DNA from: Brachycybe producta
Taxonomy: Eukaryota > Arthropoda > Diplopoda > Playtdesmida > Andrognathidae
Assembly (NCBI GenBank): GCA_036925085.1
Contig: JAUPFP010000028.1
Span: forward strand, 1,667,501-1,731,500
Reading direction: 5' to 3'
Length of the DNA: 64,000 bases
Shown piece by piece: positions 32,793 to 46,500 of this stretch (position 1 is the stretch's first letter; each line of letters opens with the position of its first letter). The notes beneath the pieces are model-generated. The model saw nothing but the letters and a program-made list of their open reading frames with translations, was not told the origin of the DNA and did no database searches. Position numbers and translations under genes: made by a program.

Positions 32793-34876
32793 TCAACCTG
32801 TTTTTTTTTTCTTCTAATAACGTTTGAATGGTATTCGTACAGTGGCGACCTCTAACGTCAAGAGCGAAATTAGCGTTTATTGTAGTTTATACAAGGTGTT
32901 TCAAAATCGTTGTTATTTACTTTAATTATTTCAGTTTTCATATTTCTTTTTTTTTCTTTTATCATATTTTATTTTTTAAGTTTTTATGTTAATTTTATTT
33001 TAAATCTGAATCGCATTTAAGTTTTATTTATTTTATCTTATTTATAATTTTATTTTATTTCAACTTTCATTTCAGTGGCTTAGAAGTCAAGGGGAATAAG
33101 TGTTGAAAGTAATGTTCCGAGTAAATTTGAGTTCAAATTAAGAGACCTCCATAGACATCAATGTTATAGTTCTACGTTTTGACGCTAATAAAGCAGCAAT
33201 GAGCAGTTGTTTCATTTATTTCTCTTGCCCACTAAACTCTTTTATCATTTCATAATTTCATTGACAAAAATGTGGTACTTACCTCAAATTTTATAAAAAT
33301 GTCACTTATCTTTCTTGGCTTCTAAGTCCCTCATTTATGCTTTAGAAATTCTTTTTTCTATAATAAATATAATTTAAATTTTAAATCACGATTTAATCTT
33401 CATTAAACCAACATATTACTATGGCAACAAGAAACATGTGTCCTGATTTAAAAAAAAACTTTTAAAAGGGTAGAATTCAGTTGCTACTGTTAGTTGTGTA
33501 TAGCTACAATATAGAGGTCAAATTAACAATTAGAGATCAAGTCTTATGGGAACTATAAGTTATAACTAATTCTTAACCTAACCAAGGGGCCTTCATTACA
33601 AAAAAATTTCAAAATTCTGATAATCAAACCTTATGATGTCATATGTCAATATTTGTCTTAACATTATGTTGTAAGAGCTTTGATATTAGCGAGATATGAC
33701 AAGGTATGGTCATATGACAGTGTTATTGTCTTTCTCTAATAAGGCCTCAGATTTTTTGACTGATAGACACATTTTTGTATGTCACCGCAAAATATCACTA
33801 TTTATAGTTAGAGGTATGGGTCACTGTTGGGGCCCACGGACCCAAATAGTACCCCTCCCAACATATAAACCATTGAATATAATTCCATTTGAATAAAATA
33901 TTCTCATTGACTAAACAAGAAAATACTATTTATTTTACAATCACTTATTATAAATATAATAATGTATTGATACAGAGAATATTTTCGTGCAATATTATTT
34001 TATTTTACATCAGTTTGTTTTTTTTACTTTTCCATTTTTATTTTGTCATTCAAAAACCCTCCCAAAAAGAAAGGGATAATAACTTTTTAGTACTAAGAGG
34101 GAAAAATGGATAAGGATCTAAAGCACATTAGAAAACCATTTTGTTCAATCTTTCAAGTTCTCAATATTTTATGAATGAATGAATGAATGTGTATAATATT
34201 GTGTTTAGGGAGGGGGAGGGAGGAGCAGATCTCAGTAAAATAGAAGAGAAGAAAAATGATTCCTTCTCTTTCCATTCATTCTCCAATATTATAGTTTCAA
34301 ACATTAGATAGGACAGTTTATCCAGTGATGTGAAAAATTGTGTGGCTCTGCAATTGACACTGATTCATGGATGAAGAAGTCCCATTGAAAGAACCAAAAA
34401 GTCCTTCAAACATATGGCCCCCCACCCGCCATCACCACCACCGTAACATTAAAACAGGGTGATCTAAAAACTATACAACCACTACCAATATCATCAGCTG
34501 AATAACAGTTTCATTTGAAGTAGGATTTGAATCTTCATTGGAGAAATTTCAAATCGAATCCAAATCCCAATATTAAAAATGTTCTCTAAATCCATACCTT
34601 AAAAAAAAAATTTCAAAACAACATACAAAACCAAATATTTACAAACATTTTTAATACAAAAATATGCTCGTAATATTATATTAAGCCAAGTCTGTCTGTG
34701 TATGTGTAACGCTGTAAGAACAAGGACAAAAACCTTTAAGCAAACACATGTGAGGGCGGTGAGGGAGAGGGGAGAAGGAAATGTCCGTCATTGAGTGACC
34801 TTCAAGTATTTGAATAAAATAGTTAAACTAAAATGTCCCGTCATACATGACGGGTTACCCACGTCATTTATGGTTG

Positions 34877-35075
34877 GCGAATGTTCGCCACATTTTTGAC
34901 GAATGTTTGCCGAATTTTTGACGAATGTTCGCTAAATGTTTGACGCATGTTCGCCGAATTTTTGACGAATGTTTGCCGAATTTTTGACAAATGTTCGCCG
35001 AATTTTGGCGAATGTTCGCCAATTGTTTGACGAATGTTCAATAAATCTTTGACGAATGTTCGACGAATAAGAGGG
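34877..35075. repeat. 22-bp minisatellite, about nine copies
   Basis: The unit GAATGTTCGCCGAATTTTTGAC repeats head to tail with point differences (for example GCTAAATG, ACATTTTT, AATAAATC). One unit is 21 bp. Because 22 is not a multiple of three, the array stays open in two minus-strand frames by chance of composition; it is not called coding. Confidence 0.85.
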
Positions 35076-35993
35076 TGCGGTGGCCGGGAGACATTGGAAT
35101 GACCCAACTATCAAAAGTTCAATGTATGTCACTCATACATCCTCTAACATGTGACAACCTATGACCGCACATAAAACCATCGCTTTAGTTGCGATTCTGC
35201 CCCGCAATACTGAATCGGAGTAGTTCCGCAATAATGTATCGCATGTGTACTAGGCTTAAGTGGGGTAAAATGAGAAGAAATGCAGAACTCCTAGAAAAAA
35301 GAATAATTCTCAAAATGTGGCTCCTCTGCCACATTGTTCTGGAACACCCAATGATTCTCATTCTATGGCCCGCGAGTTGCTATAATTCAATAGGTTCAAT
35401 AAGTTGTGAACTGTGACCAAGAGTTGTATAGAGCAACAAACAATTACCATAATGTAATAACTAGTTAGCAAATAACAAAATGGAATTTTTAACTCTTATT
35501 ATATACATGTAGCTTGTAATAAAATTGTAATTAATTAATTTTCGTCTGTTTTTTTTTTGGAAATTTTTGCTTAATTGTGATAACTATTCAATTTTGTTTC
35601 AAACATGCATATCTAGCATATTGAGGTAAGCCAGGTGTGATATGGTTAATTAGCCTCTTGCTTATAAAGCACCTTATTCCTCCGCCCAGTGAATTGTGAC
35701 ATACTGTAATAATGCTTGAAATACGTGATTGATTGCTTTCTATTCATTAACTCTTTTTTTTTATCTTTTTTTTATCTTTTGCCTCTTTAAATCTTTGTCA
35801 TTCATATTCATTGAAGCATTAACTAAAAACGCAAAGGAGAAACGTAGCATTTATCTAAAATATACATAGGCTTTTAGATTTATGTCTTTAATGAATTCAC
35901 TCGAAATTCCAAAATGCTGCTTAAATGAACTTATATTCTCTTTAAACGCGATGGTTGCTTTTTTTTAGGTTACCCTAGGTTAGGGTTGGTTAA

Positions 35994-36179
35994 AGGGGGG
36001 GGGGGGGATATACACGGTCCGATTTATTGGAATCAACACTTTGTACAGCTTTTAATGACAAATTCATTGTTGGATGTACGCATGTACGCCCGGTGTATGT
36101 GGACATGTGGGACGTCTTTTCTTGTTGGTTTCAACACTTTTGATTCCAATAAATCGGCACGTGTACAAGTATGTCCACC
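35994..36179. mobile_element. TTAA-flanked MITE with an internal poly-G run
   Basis: TTAA at 35990-35993 and 36180-36183. The arms CCGATTTATTGGAATCAA (left) and its inverse near 36140 are identical over at least 18 bp, with related outer ends ATACACGG and GTACACGTG. The left tip contains 13 G (35995-36007), where the right end has only CCACC. Confidence 0.7.
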
Positions 36180-36473
36180 TTAAGGTTCCGTTTATACGGG
36201 GTGAATTTTACTAGCTTACTCATTTATCAGTATCTTAAAAAAGGTTTCTCAGAAATTGAATATGTGCAACATCATCTCACACAAGTTTCAACAAAAGTGT
36301 CATCAAGTTTAGTGTCAAAACACACACTACAAACTCTTTGAGTTGCATATCTAATTGCAAGTTTTATAGCATGTAAGTTTAATAAAAAGTTGCTTGTGTG
36401 CTAAGGCCGCTTTAGCAGAATTACTGTGCTTAATGAACTTGCATTTTCACAGTGGCGCAACAACGAAGACGAC

Positions 36474-36500
36474 GGGGGGGGGGGGGGGGGGGGGGGGGGG
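36474..36500. repeat. 27-nt poly-G tract
   Basis: An uninterrupted run of 27 G. It is followed by GGGCGCCAACAAACAGGGGCGCC. Confidence 0.95.
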
Positions 36501-37135
36501 AAATTATTCTCCGGGCGCCAACAAACAGGGGCGCCAAACGTTTAGAAATTAAAATTTAAAAAACGACCTATAAATTTTGAAACTCGACTTTTTTGCGACT
36601 CTTTTCTTAATTGCACATTTATTTAATTTAGTAGTTTTTCATGTATTGTACAAATTACTCACACCAGTAAATTCGTCGTGCAATTTGCAAAATTTATAAA
36701 AAGTTGTAGGCTGTGCTATAAAGCCATACCTACTAAAGAGAATACTGTATAGTAGTTTTTGATTTTAAGCTAACACTTGGAAAAGCCCATAAATTCACAT
36801 TTATTCACACTATACAAGCTACACAAATTTGTGTGAGTAGCCTCCAGAGAGGTAAGGGGCATTCACAGTAATGTAGTCTCCGGGCACAAAATACCTAGTT
36901 GTGGCACTGCATTTCCAAGAATGCTATGATTTTTTCTGACCTGAAAAATAAAGAAATTTAGAAAAGAATCGCATATTATTGATGAATTCCTCGTGTCCTT
37001 ACTGTACACACTGTACAGTATGTCCAAAAGATAAGAAGTTTTCAATTTTTTGTATCTGTAGTTTTGTGTTCGCCAATTGTGTTTTTAAAGATATTCCACA
37101 AAATTGAGAGTTCATTCATTTTATTTACGTTTGTA

Positions 37136-37138
<3 letters not shown>

Positions 37139-37178
<40 letters not shown>
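37139..37178. repeat. (AT)n microsatellite, about 19 units
   Basis: Uninterrupted AT dinucleotides. Confidence 0.95.
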
Positions 37179-37179
<1 letters not shown>

Positions 37180-38193
37180 CGAGATGTGGTTAAAAATTGA
37201 TTACTAACCGATGAATAAAAATGAAATACAATTGTTTGTTTGGGAAGGTTTTAAATGCAATTGCAGGGTTTATTGCTGAAACACGATATATTTTTTTTAG
37301 GTTTTTACAAAGGGAGCTTAAAAGGAATTTCTTCTTTTTTTAAAAAAAACTTATTGGAACTTAATTTTCGATTGGGTTTTTGTTGTTGTTGTTGTTGTTG
37401 AGAAAAAATAAAATTAGGAATTACAAATAGCAGGGTTAGAGGGCGATGGGAAGGGTTGAGAAGAATTAATTGAAAATTAATTACAAAGGTGATAACTAGA
37501 ATGATAATATAACTAGAATGAACTTAAACCATTTTTCACATAATATTTACAACAATATTCGATGACATCACACATTCAATACATTGCATATTCATTATTT
37601 CAAACACACACACATTTTACATGAAAAGTGACGATTAAAAGCAGCTGATTATTATACAGCAAAGTTTATGATAACTGATTTTTTTTTACATTTCTTAACA
37701 ACAAATATTTTAAATCTGTTTTTAATTAAATATGCATGGCTACAAATAATTATAATTTAAAAAAAAAATCGCTGAAAACAGACAATTGATAATAAAACTC
37801 TGAAATAAAACGAAATATACAAAGTCACAAAGAAACATTAAAAGCCAAATGAAGTAATTTTTTTTTTCAGTATAATATGCAAATTAGATAGATAATTTCT
37901 AAACATTTTAAGAAAAAATGACCTTCATTGCAGATTTCTGAAGGACATTTTTAGTTTTAATATTTTAATATGACGAAATTCTGATGATATATTATATCGT
38001 AATTCTTTGTTTACATGGCTATAATTGTTCTGCCTACGTCACATACAAAAGGGTCATCACAGACAAGGTCAAAGGTGAACAGGTATTCAGTATGTGTCTT
38101 AATTTGTTTAATTACAATTAATTACGTCACTCTTTTCAAGAATGATGAGGTTCTTAGTTTCGTGATTGGTCAACAACGAATTTTGATTTAGAC

Positions 38194-39227
38194 CAGTGGT
38201 TCTCAAATTGTGGTTTTTTTTTTGATCACGCCACTCACACTCAGTGAATCACGCCACATACCAAGCATTTGCTCGTCGTCGTTATGCAGTTACGTATCGG
38301 TACAGAGACTCTACTTAGTAGATCGCGTTACGCGATGTGGTTGTGTTACGGAGGCGCGCACGTGCACAAGTTTGTCATTATTGTGATTTCAAATTCCTAA
38401 TGATTGCAAAGTCAAAGCCAGTGCTAGTAAAGTTTCACTTAAATCGTGATAAGTTCAGGGCCGGATTAAGGCTTGGGCGGAATGGGCAAATGCCAGGAGC
38501 ATATTGAAAAAAGGGAACATATTTTAATTTTTATAATAGTAATGCACCAGAATTTCGTTAGCCCCTAACCATTTGTCGAGGGCATATTTTCTTTTTTTTT
38601 TGCCCAGAGGCATGTGTATACCTTAACTTTTACCAATCATTAAGTGCTTACTTGTAATAAGGTAAGTTGTTTATTTCAATAAAATTTTAAAATGCATTAA
38701 AAGTTATTAAGTTATATTAAAACATTGGTTATTCTTTCAATTCGTAGCCTCTATGCAGGAGATTGTGTAGTTTTTCGCCATATTTTCCGCCTTTGGCACA
38801 ACCTTTATAACACCTTCACAACCTTAGATTAGAGGCTACTAATTGAAAGAATACTCAAACTATTCAACATGAAATCCAAAGGAACAATCGTAGAATACGG
38901 GACCATGACCAATTTGAATATACTAGAGATTGTTGGAAAGATTTTGTCGAATTGAGTATGAATGTTGCAAATCTTTATTGGCGTAAACAACAAACACGGA
39001 CAAAAAACACGTGAAAAAGATAGAATTTATACAGTATATGGAGATCTATGTAATATATATTAACCTGGGTGTGAATAACCTAATACTTTTTAAATGAAAT
39101 CAGGTGGGTGCAGCTCCCCAGGCACCCGACAGCAAGCATGCGAGCGTAAACCTTTTGGAGACGGACCTCGGGAGCAAACAGCTCCGATTGAACCCTCGCC
39201 CCGGCACACACCCTTGAGAACCAGTGG
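38194..39227. mobile_element. hAT-like element remnant with a second hAT-like terminus inside
   Basis: Left CAGTGGTTCTCAAATTGTGG; right end inverted CACTGGTTCTCAAGGGTGTG. Both are typical hAT ends, about 1 kb apart. Inside, at about 38457, CAGGGCCGGATTAAGGC resembles the end of another hAT family. No matching target duplication, so these may be two overlapping decayed insertions. No transposase recognised. Confidence 0.5.
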
Positions 39228-41969
39228 TCTTAAGACCAATAGAACCATCTTATCTATTAACCTATACAGTATATTCAACCTTGACAAAGCCTGGATTGCA
39301 CTAATTGTTATATGTAATTAATATTAGGTACGAACAAAATAAACAAAACCTTGGTTTTTCCACTGTTCTTGTACAATAAATGCTCTTTTTTGGTGACGTA
39401 TACTAATTATAAATTGGTACCATTTTGTTATCGTTACCAATTTTTTTTTAGAAATTAAAGGAATCTAGTTTCGAGCTCTACATGGGGGTTGCCTAATTCT
39501 TATTATTGCTCTGATTTATTAAATGCAATTTTTTCACTTTTGCAATACAAATTAAGGAATAAAAAAACAACAAAAATAACATACAAAGAGCTGTTTGTTT
39601 TATTTACACATAATAGGGGGTAGTAGTGGGCGATCTGGTTATCAATTATTGAGGGTAGGGAATGCAACCCCGGGAGTATATATCAAAATATTTAGACAAA
39701 AATCTTCAAATATTTTTCAATGGAAACATGACCAACGAAATTCTGCATGTGCACGCGTTCATAGAGAAAGTATGGAGATAAATATTTTCTGCAGATAATT
39801 TGTGTCCTTGTCTTTTTGCTTATTAAAGCCGTTGCGGAATTCTGCGGAATTCTGCCGAGGAAAAGAAAAAGAAACGCACAAATAAGGACAGAAAATAAAT
39901 GTAGAATTTTGTGTGTCCGCTATTGAGCAAGAAAAGCAACACTACGCACACCCCAATTACCGATATGGATTCATTCCATATGCTTCATGCTGATTGGTCG
40001 AAATTTTAGACAGAAAATTTTTACAATGAAAAAAGTTGAGATTTCTTTGTTAAACTTAATTTTCAACAAATTTCCGTTTACTTTTGGTGGGAAAACTTTC
40101 TCATTTAAGTATTCTTCATTATAATTTTCTGATCGGAATTCCGCATGCGTGTTCCAGGTTTAACGAATGCCAAAAAACCAAATTTATGTATCTTGTATAA
40201 TTTAATGTTTTTAAATTCAAACCCCAAAATTCCAGGATCAAAACATTTTTATCTAAAAAATTCCAAGATCAGTTGTTAACTCTGGGATTACATTCCCTTG
40301 TTGAGAGGCGCGAATTGCCTTTTAACATATTTCACAAAAGCCTCTTACCACACATACACATAACCAACATTTCTTTTACTTTCAATTACAAAAAAAGCGT
40401 TGATCTCTGTTACTGAGTGATTTTTTTTCCTTATAAGGAAAGGGTTCACACATGCAGAAAAAAATACTAATGAAAATGGAATTTGAGTAATTCTATTCTA
40501 TTTATCTGGCTGAATGTATGCAGAGAAAAAACGGCGAAATTGTTTAATTTTTTACACGGAATTATATTTCTATTTTTCTGCATCTGCGAGCCATCCTCAA
40601 GACCAAGGTCTCACTAGAAAAGAAAGTTGAAACAATTCCAGTTCTTTTCTGCCTACTTTCTTAAAAATGAATAGAATTAAATTATTTAAATTAGCTGAAT
40701 TCTATTTCTTTTCTCAAGATTTTCTGTCAACGCTGAATAAAATGCCACAGAATTTCACTTTGTAAGGCATTTACCAGAAGCGCTATAGACGAAAAATAGA
40801 ATTGTTTATTTCTATTTTCTGATGGGTTTTCAGCATGTGTGATTCTTCCCTTAATCTGTCTCCCTTGTAATTGATAGTCAAAATAATATGGGTGCTATTG
40901 TTGTGATAAGACCTTTTTTAAGTGCTTTAAATGAAATGGTTTATTGATAATGCCTTATTTGCAACCAAAAAAAAGCTCTAAACAGATCTATATTTTGCGA
41001 AATCAATCATTCAATGAAATTAAAAAAAAAATTATATAGAATTCTGCAAACTATGAATTAACTTTTTTTTCTAAACAGACATTTTTTAAAGTTTCATTCA
41101 AAGAACACTTAGGAATTTGTCTACATCTATATTTCACATGAATATATAATTTATCTAAACAGATAACAGCAACTAACTACACAGACAGAAGATTAATTAA
41201 TTTATTAATCTATTCATTAAATTATACACAATATATTATATATAATTATGTTGGTGTCTCTGAGCTAGAATTAATTTTCTCGGACAATTGGGCGACAAAA
41301 TTACAATTTTTTTTGGTCCCAATATTCGTGAATAATTCTCCGCTTGCAGCGACATCTATGGAAGACGATAGATTGTTGTTCCCACTTTGTGTTATTATAC
41401 TCAAAGGGGAGATTTAAATATTTTAACGCATTTTTCTTTCTTTTTTCTAAAAAAAAAAGCTTAAAATCTTCTGAATTTTTAATATAAGTCAACAATTAAT
41501 TTTTTTTTTATAATAATTCAATGATTATAATTTAAACCTTTTGGTTTTCTTGTAATTAAAATTTTCATTAATTATAACATTGAATAATTTAAAAACGGAA
41601 TACTCTTTTTTTTCCGCCAAAAAACAACACTATGAAAATGTTATTTGATATCAATGTATTTTTTTACCATGTTAATTTACCCGTTAAAACTTAAAAAATA
41701 CATTACTTTTTCTAATAAGTTATATTATGGTAATTAATAATCAATTAGCCATATGGCTGTTATTCCTCTTTTAGGAAAGTGATCATATTGAATATTTTGC
41801 TTAGTAGGCCTATAATTAATAGGATAAAAATAGTTAATATCTATTGGAGTTATTGTTTTTTTTTACATTGAAAGTAGCTTATTTTCAAAGCTTTCGCTAT
41901 ATTTATTAGGTATGACACAACCTGAGACCCCAAATTCATGAATGAAACTTATCACTGAAGATGGTTTAT

Positions 41970-42485
41970 GAACAGCTGATTTTTTACACTCAGATTATTC
42001 TGTCTTTCAAGAGCAAAATGAAGAGAAACTAGAAAGTGTTTTAGAAACAAGAAAGGTAGCTGAATCACTTAAGGGTATCTTTGTGTCTATAAAGGTTATT
42101 TTGAAAGATAACCACTGGTTTATCTTTCAAAATAACCTTTTTTAGGCAAAAATAAAAAAAAATCTTCTGCTTAAAATTAAGTCATATTCAAACTGACATA
42201 AAATCCTTATTTTGAAAAATATGAACGTGAAAATACCCTTAAGTGATTGAGCTACCCTTCTAGTTTATAAAACAGTCAAGTTTCTCTTTATTTTGCACAA
42301 GAGGCGTGCTGGGAAAATAATTTGGCCCTGGCATTTTATACTGGACTGGCAATATTTTTTTTAAAAAAAAAGAAGAACCGGTCCAAATGACTACCGGCTC
42401 TTTTGGCATTTGCCCGTGCTGCCCGTTTTTCAGCCCACCTCTGTTTTGCACCTGCAATTCAGAATAACCAGAGTCCGAGAGGCGT
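41970..42485. mobile_element. Family A foldback element, fullest copy, interrupted by a hAT MITE
   Basis: Left end AACAGCTGATTTTTTACACT, then GATTATTCTGTCTTTCAAGA, GTTTTAGAAACAAGAAAGGT and AATCACTTAAGGGTATCTTT. A perfect 21-bp hairpin lies at 42091-42139. Right end GTGAAAATACCCTTAAGTGA, GAGCTACCCTTCTAGTTTAT, then after the insertion CAGAATAACCAGAGTCCGAG. The right terminal arm is split by the nested element at 42299-42443. Confidence 0.8.
42299..42443. mobile_element. 145-bp hAT MITE nested in family A, perfect 8-bp duplication
   Basis: Flanked by identical TTTTGCAC at 42291-42298 and 42444-42451. Ends AAGAGGCGTGCTGGGAAAA and, inverted, CAGAGGTGGGCTGAAAAA. Removing it and one duplication restores the family A right arm. 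It is too short to encode a transposase. Confidence 0.85.
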
Positions 42486-42742
42486 TCATACTTTAAAACC
42501 ACTTTAACCCCCTTGTTGTATTGTGTACTTTCTGGTCAGCGTGTTCATATACTGTAGAACCTTGTTTAGAAGGTTGCAATTGATGTCTAAATGCTAAAGT
42601 TCCGTTCATACATTTTTTGGCCTTTGTTTTAGGTTACCTTTTTCTCTTTGCGAAAAGCTATACATTAGATCTATGTAATTTTCAAAAAAAAAAAAAAAAG
42701 AAATACCCTATCACCTTATCTAAAACTGTACTAGTACAGTTA

Positions 42743-42931
42743 GGCTGGGAACAAACATGCAATTCTCAGGCGAGCAATAGTTTGGTTGCGTGCGTCACTA
42801 TTATTGGTTTATATGACAAGCGCTCACCTTGAATATTAGGTGCATGTTGGCGCTTTGTCATATAAACCCTTGGTAGTGATTAATGCAACCAAACTATTGC
42901 TCACCTGATGATTGCATGTCTGTTTCCAGCC
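42743..42931. mobile_element. PIF/Harbinger-like 189-bp foldback MITE
   Basis: TTA on both sides (42740-42742, 42932-42934). Inverted ends GGCTGGGAACAAACATGCAA and GGCTGGAAACAGACATGCAA, with arms continuing through AGCAATAGTTTGGTTGC almost to the centre. Confidence 0.8.
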
Positions 42932-43523
42932 TTAAGGTTACGAGAAAATTGTAAAAAAAAAAATTACATTTACAAATTTTCCCTTGCATTATATGCACAT
43001 AATTCTTGTTAAATTATTTTTAAAAACGACCAAGACATTGTAATAAAAGTTGCAACTATTATTTCAATTTTGATATTTCAGAGTCCATAAACGGTATTTT
43101 TTCTATGTAAATTACGAAAACCTAATGTATGTTTGCACTGGTGATAAATTTATAACGTGGTTTTATTTATAACATTACTGTTTTTTTCTGGATATCATAA
43201 TTTCCAACTGTGTATATTTACCAATACAAAGGATTACTAAGAATGTCCAAGATTGGACACTGAGGAAGAGTCTCCTGCTTCCTTTGTAACACCAAGCTGT
43301 ACCACTTTATGTAGATCTGCGACTGGTACCTATTGATCCACATATATACAGTACTGAACCACTCCATTTTTTTCTTCGAAACTTAACTTACACAAGATGA
43401 TGCATTTAAACATTGACATAAAATTAACATAACTTCATAACTTATTACTTTATAATACTTAAAACCTAAAATAGATCTTACTTTTTTAAAATACACGAAG
43501 AAGACATTCACAGGAATTGTCTC

Positions 43524-46500
43524 TTATAAATCTTTTCCTAGACGGTCGAGTTCATCCAGAATAAAATCAATGTCCTTTTCCGTAAGTCCGTCCTTCGAAA
43601 TGATACTTCGAAAGAAATTTGGAATCTCTCCTTGTGGTTGATATCCGATCATCATTGTTCCTTTTTCCATCATTCGTGCTTTAATTTTCGGTGTGATCTA
43701 ATTTGGAAATAGGATTCCAACAATTTACTTTTGATTTGATGCAAATTAATAAATTAGGGTCTTAATTATGGGCCCTGTACTTAGTCTTGCTGTGTTTAAC
43801 AACTGACTCATCTTTTCATAAAGTGTTATTGTCATCATCAATGAAAATAATCTTAGTTTCTTTTCTTTAGAAGCAAATAATACGACAACTAATAAATTAA
43901 ATGAATTGCTTTTTTTTTTCTTTTTTTGTCACTTTCAAGTTGTTGAAAGAACTTCAAATCAATAGAGGCTTTCAAACAACTTTTAAGTAGGAACGAAGAT
44001 TGAAAATAGCACAGTCCATGTGTGCAAATTTCTCCGCCAATGTAACTTTGCCCACCAGTATAACTTTGCCCACCTGTGTAACATAGCCCATCAGTGTATG
44101 GTAGCCCAAAAGTGTACTTTTACCAAAATATTTGTTAATACACTCTCACTTTAGTGTAATATTAAATGTTTGTTTTGTATCTGTTATCAGTAACAATCGG
44201 TGTTATCTTTCGGCAGTAATCGAGTAAAATTACACGGATGAATAAAATTATTCAAATTGACTGCAGGCCATTTGTAACTTTTTTGATAAATGAAAAATTA
44301 TGTAATACATTTAAGAATAATTAATTTTTAAATGTTACTATATATTTTAAGGTGGCATTTTTTATGAGAGCGACCGCAAACAGCGACCGCTACCTGGCCA
44401 ACCCAACGACCGGAATTGATTCAATAGGACTTTCTATAATTGAGCAGTGCCTTTGTCGCGAACGCGACTGGCGATCAGAGTGCACGACTGGTGTCTTTAC
44501 AGTGCATCTGCAAATAGACTGCTCCGAAAGCAGTCTGGTGGTCGTCACGGTGGTAGAAGTTTTATTGTGCCGAGTAATAAACTACGCACTCAATATAAAT
44601 ATTCGCCAAAACACAAAAACGATCTGAACAACCATGATGCAAGTTGACCCACGACTGACGATCGTGAGTCGCACTACAGGAATGACGGTGGAGCACGTAC
44701 ACGACTATGGTCGCGAAGAACTGCAGTTGCGGTCGCTCCAAAAGAATTCCACCTTAACAATAATTTGTAATTTATAAAATGTTTAAGGTACTTCTTAAGA
44801 AAGTTTTTGTATAGATTTTTATGCAGTGTAGTATGTTGTCGTTTGAAGCCCCCCTTGAAGAAAGGCGCTGATCTGGTGGACCATTAAAAACCCACTATGG
44901 CATTATAGTTATGGCTCTGAAAATATCCATGAGTTAAATTTCAAATGCATCATTGGTAAACACTTATGCATCATGTGTATTAGGTGTTGTTAGCATACTA
45001 AGAATGTTACAAAACAAGAAATACGAATAACGAAGAAGAAGAAGAAGAAGAACGAATTCTTACCTCGCCCAATCGTTTTTCTCTTTCTGCTCCATGAGGC
45101 ATGCTTCTTAAACTTGGTGGTATATACCAGAAACAAACGTTGGTCAATTCAGGCTGCAATCAAATATAAAGAGAAAAAAAGCCTCCTTGAATTTCTAAAC
45201 ACGTAGACTACATTACAATTCCGTCTTTTTTTAACAGACTTTATGTAATATATATATAAAGAAAAACTGTTTATATGGCAATGGAAACAAGTCATAATTT
45301 ATTTGAATGGAAGAGAAATCAGAATTTTCTATATAAAAGAACTGTTGTTACTGCTGAGAGTTCCTGCAGTACTCAAGTTTGGGCGTTTTCAAATGTATTC
45401 CTATAGACTCCATATATGATTTGTCAAAGTAGTTGACTAAAGCGGTGATCCCATTGGCAAAATATTTCAATCAAGATTGACTGCAATGTTTCCTTGAATT
45501 TAATGCAGTTGCCAATGTGATAAATATTCTTTTGCAATTGACTTAGTGGTTTCTTGTACACCGTCGTACAGAAAACCCTGATCTTCGTTTTTATTTGCAA
45601 GAAACTGTGCAAGATTCAAAGCAATATTTGACTTATTTCTTGGGCAGAATTTTGCGAGAAAAATATCCAGTGTGAATCGATGCTTAAAGATTATATTTAT
45701 GCAAATGTGATTAATAGGCAGAAAAATAGGCTGAGACGGTTTGGGCTTTTAATTAGGAATGAGGAGGATGAGCTGCTGAAATAGGTGATGAGTTTGGACC
45801 TGGGTGTTAAAAGGGGTTGAGGAAGGCCCAATCAAGCCTTGGAACACATGGTGATAAAGCGGGATATGGGGTCATGAAGGAGAGGTCTCTGAGAGTTTGG
45901 CACAAAATCGAAAAAAGTGAAGAGCCAGACTCCATAAAGCCGATCGACCCCGCGTATTGTGCAGGAAATTATAATGAATTGCGATTAAATTCTTAATTAC
46001 CTCTAAGAGTAAGTAGAATTCGTCTTTACGTTCTTTGATTCTTTTAACCATGTATCTGAAATAAAGAATGTTTTGTGAAAAATTTGATTCTGATTTGCGA
46101 TTTCTTGAGATTGTTTCCTATAATAAGATTCCTTTTGGTAACATACTGAGTTAGATCCATCATTTTGTCAATCATCTGTTCGTAACCGTCATTTCCCTGT
46201 AACACATCATCATAAAGATAAAAGTAAATTATCTCATCATCTTATAAATATAGTCGCCTCACCATAAGATAAAGCTTTGTGACGTCAGATGGGTTGAAGC
46301 AACATTTTAGGATTGTGTAATTTAAATCTGATGGAAAAGGAAACGTTTTCACAACTTTTTAATCAGACAAAACAACACTAGTCTTGATTTTTTTTTTTGT
46401 CAACTCTAACGTGACAAGCTTCATCTTTTAGGTGAGAGGCAACTTATACAACTTATTACCTTGGATCGCCACATTAACCATAGTTTGAAGACGTCGTTAT

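Larger units (their letters stand above)
32674..43523. other. Large intergenic region between the SDR gene and GAD
   Basis: About 10.8 kb without a recognisable exon. It holds a 22-bp minisatellite, a TTAA-flanked MITE, a 27-G homopolymer, an (AT)n tract, hAT-like termini, a family A copy with a nested hAT MITE and a Harbinger-like MITE, each listed below. Possible foldback ends CACACATGCAGAAAAAAATA (40448) and the inverted CACACATGCTGAAAACCC (near 40835) suggest another element at about 40445-40855. Short ORFs here have no domain-like content. Confidence 0.55.

Noticed and set aside
42617..42832. 71-residue ORF in the SDR-GAD gap
   Set aside because: Runs through a poly-A tract and into the Harbinger-like MITE; no coding features.
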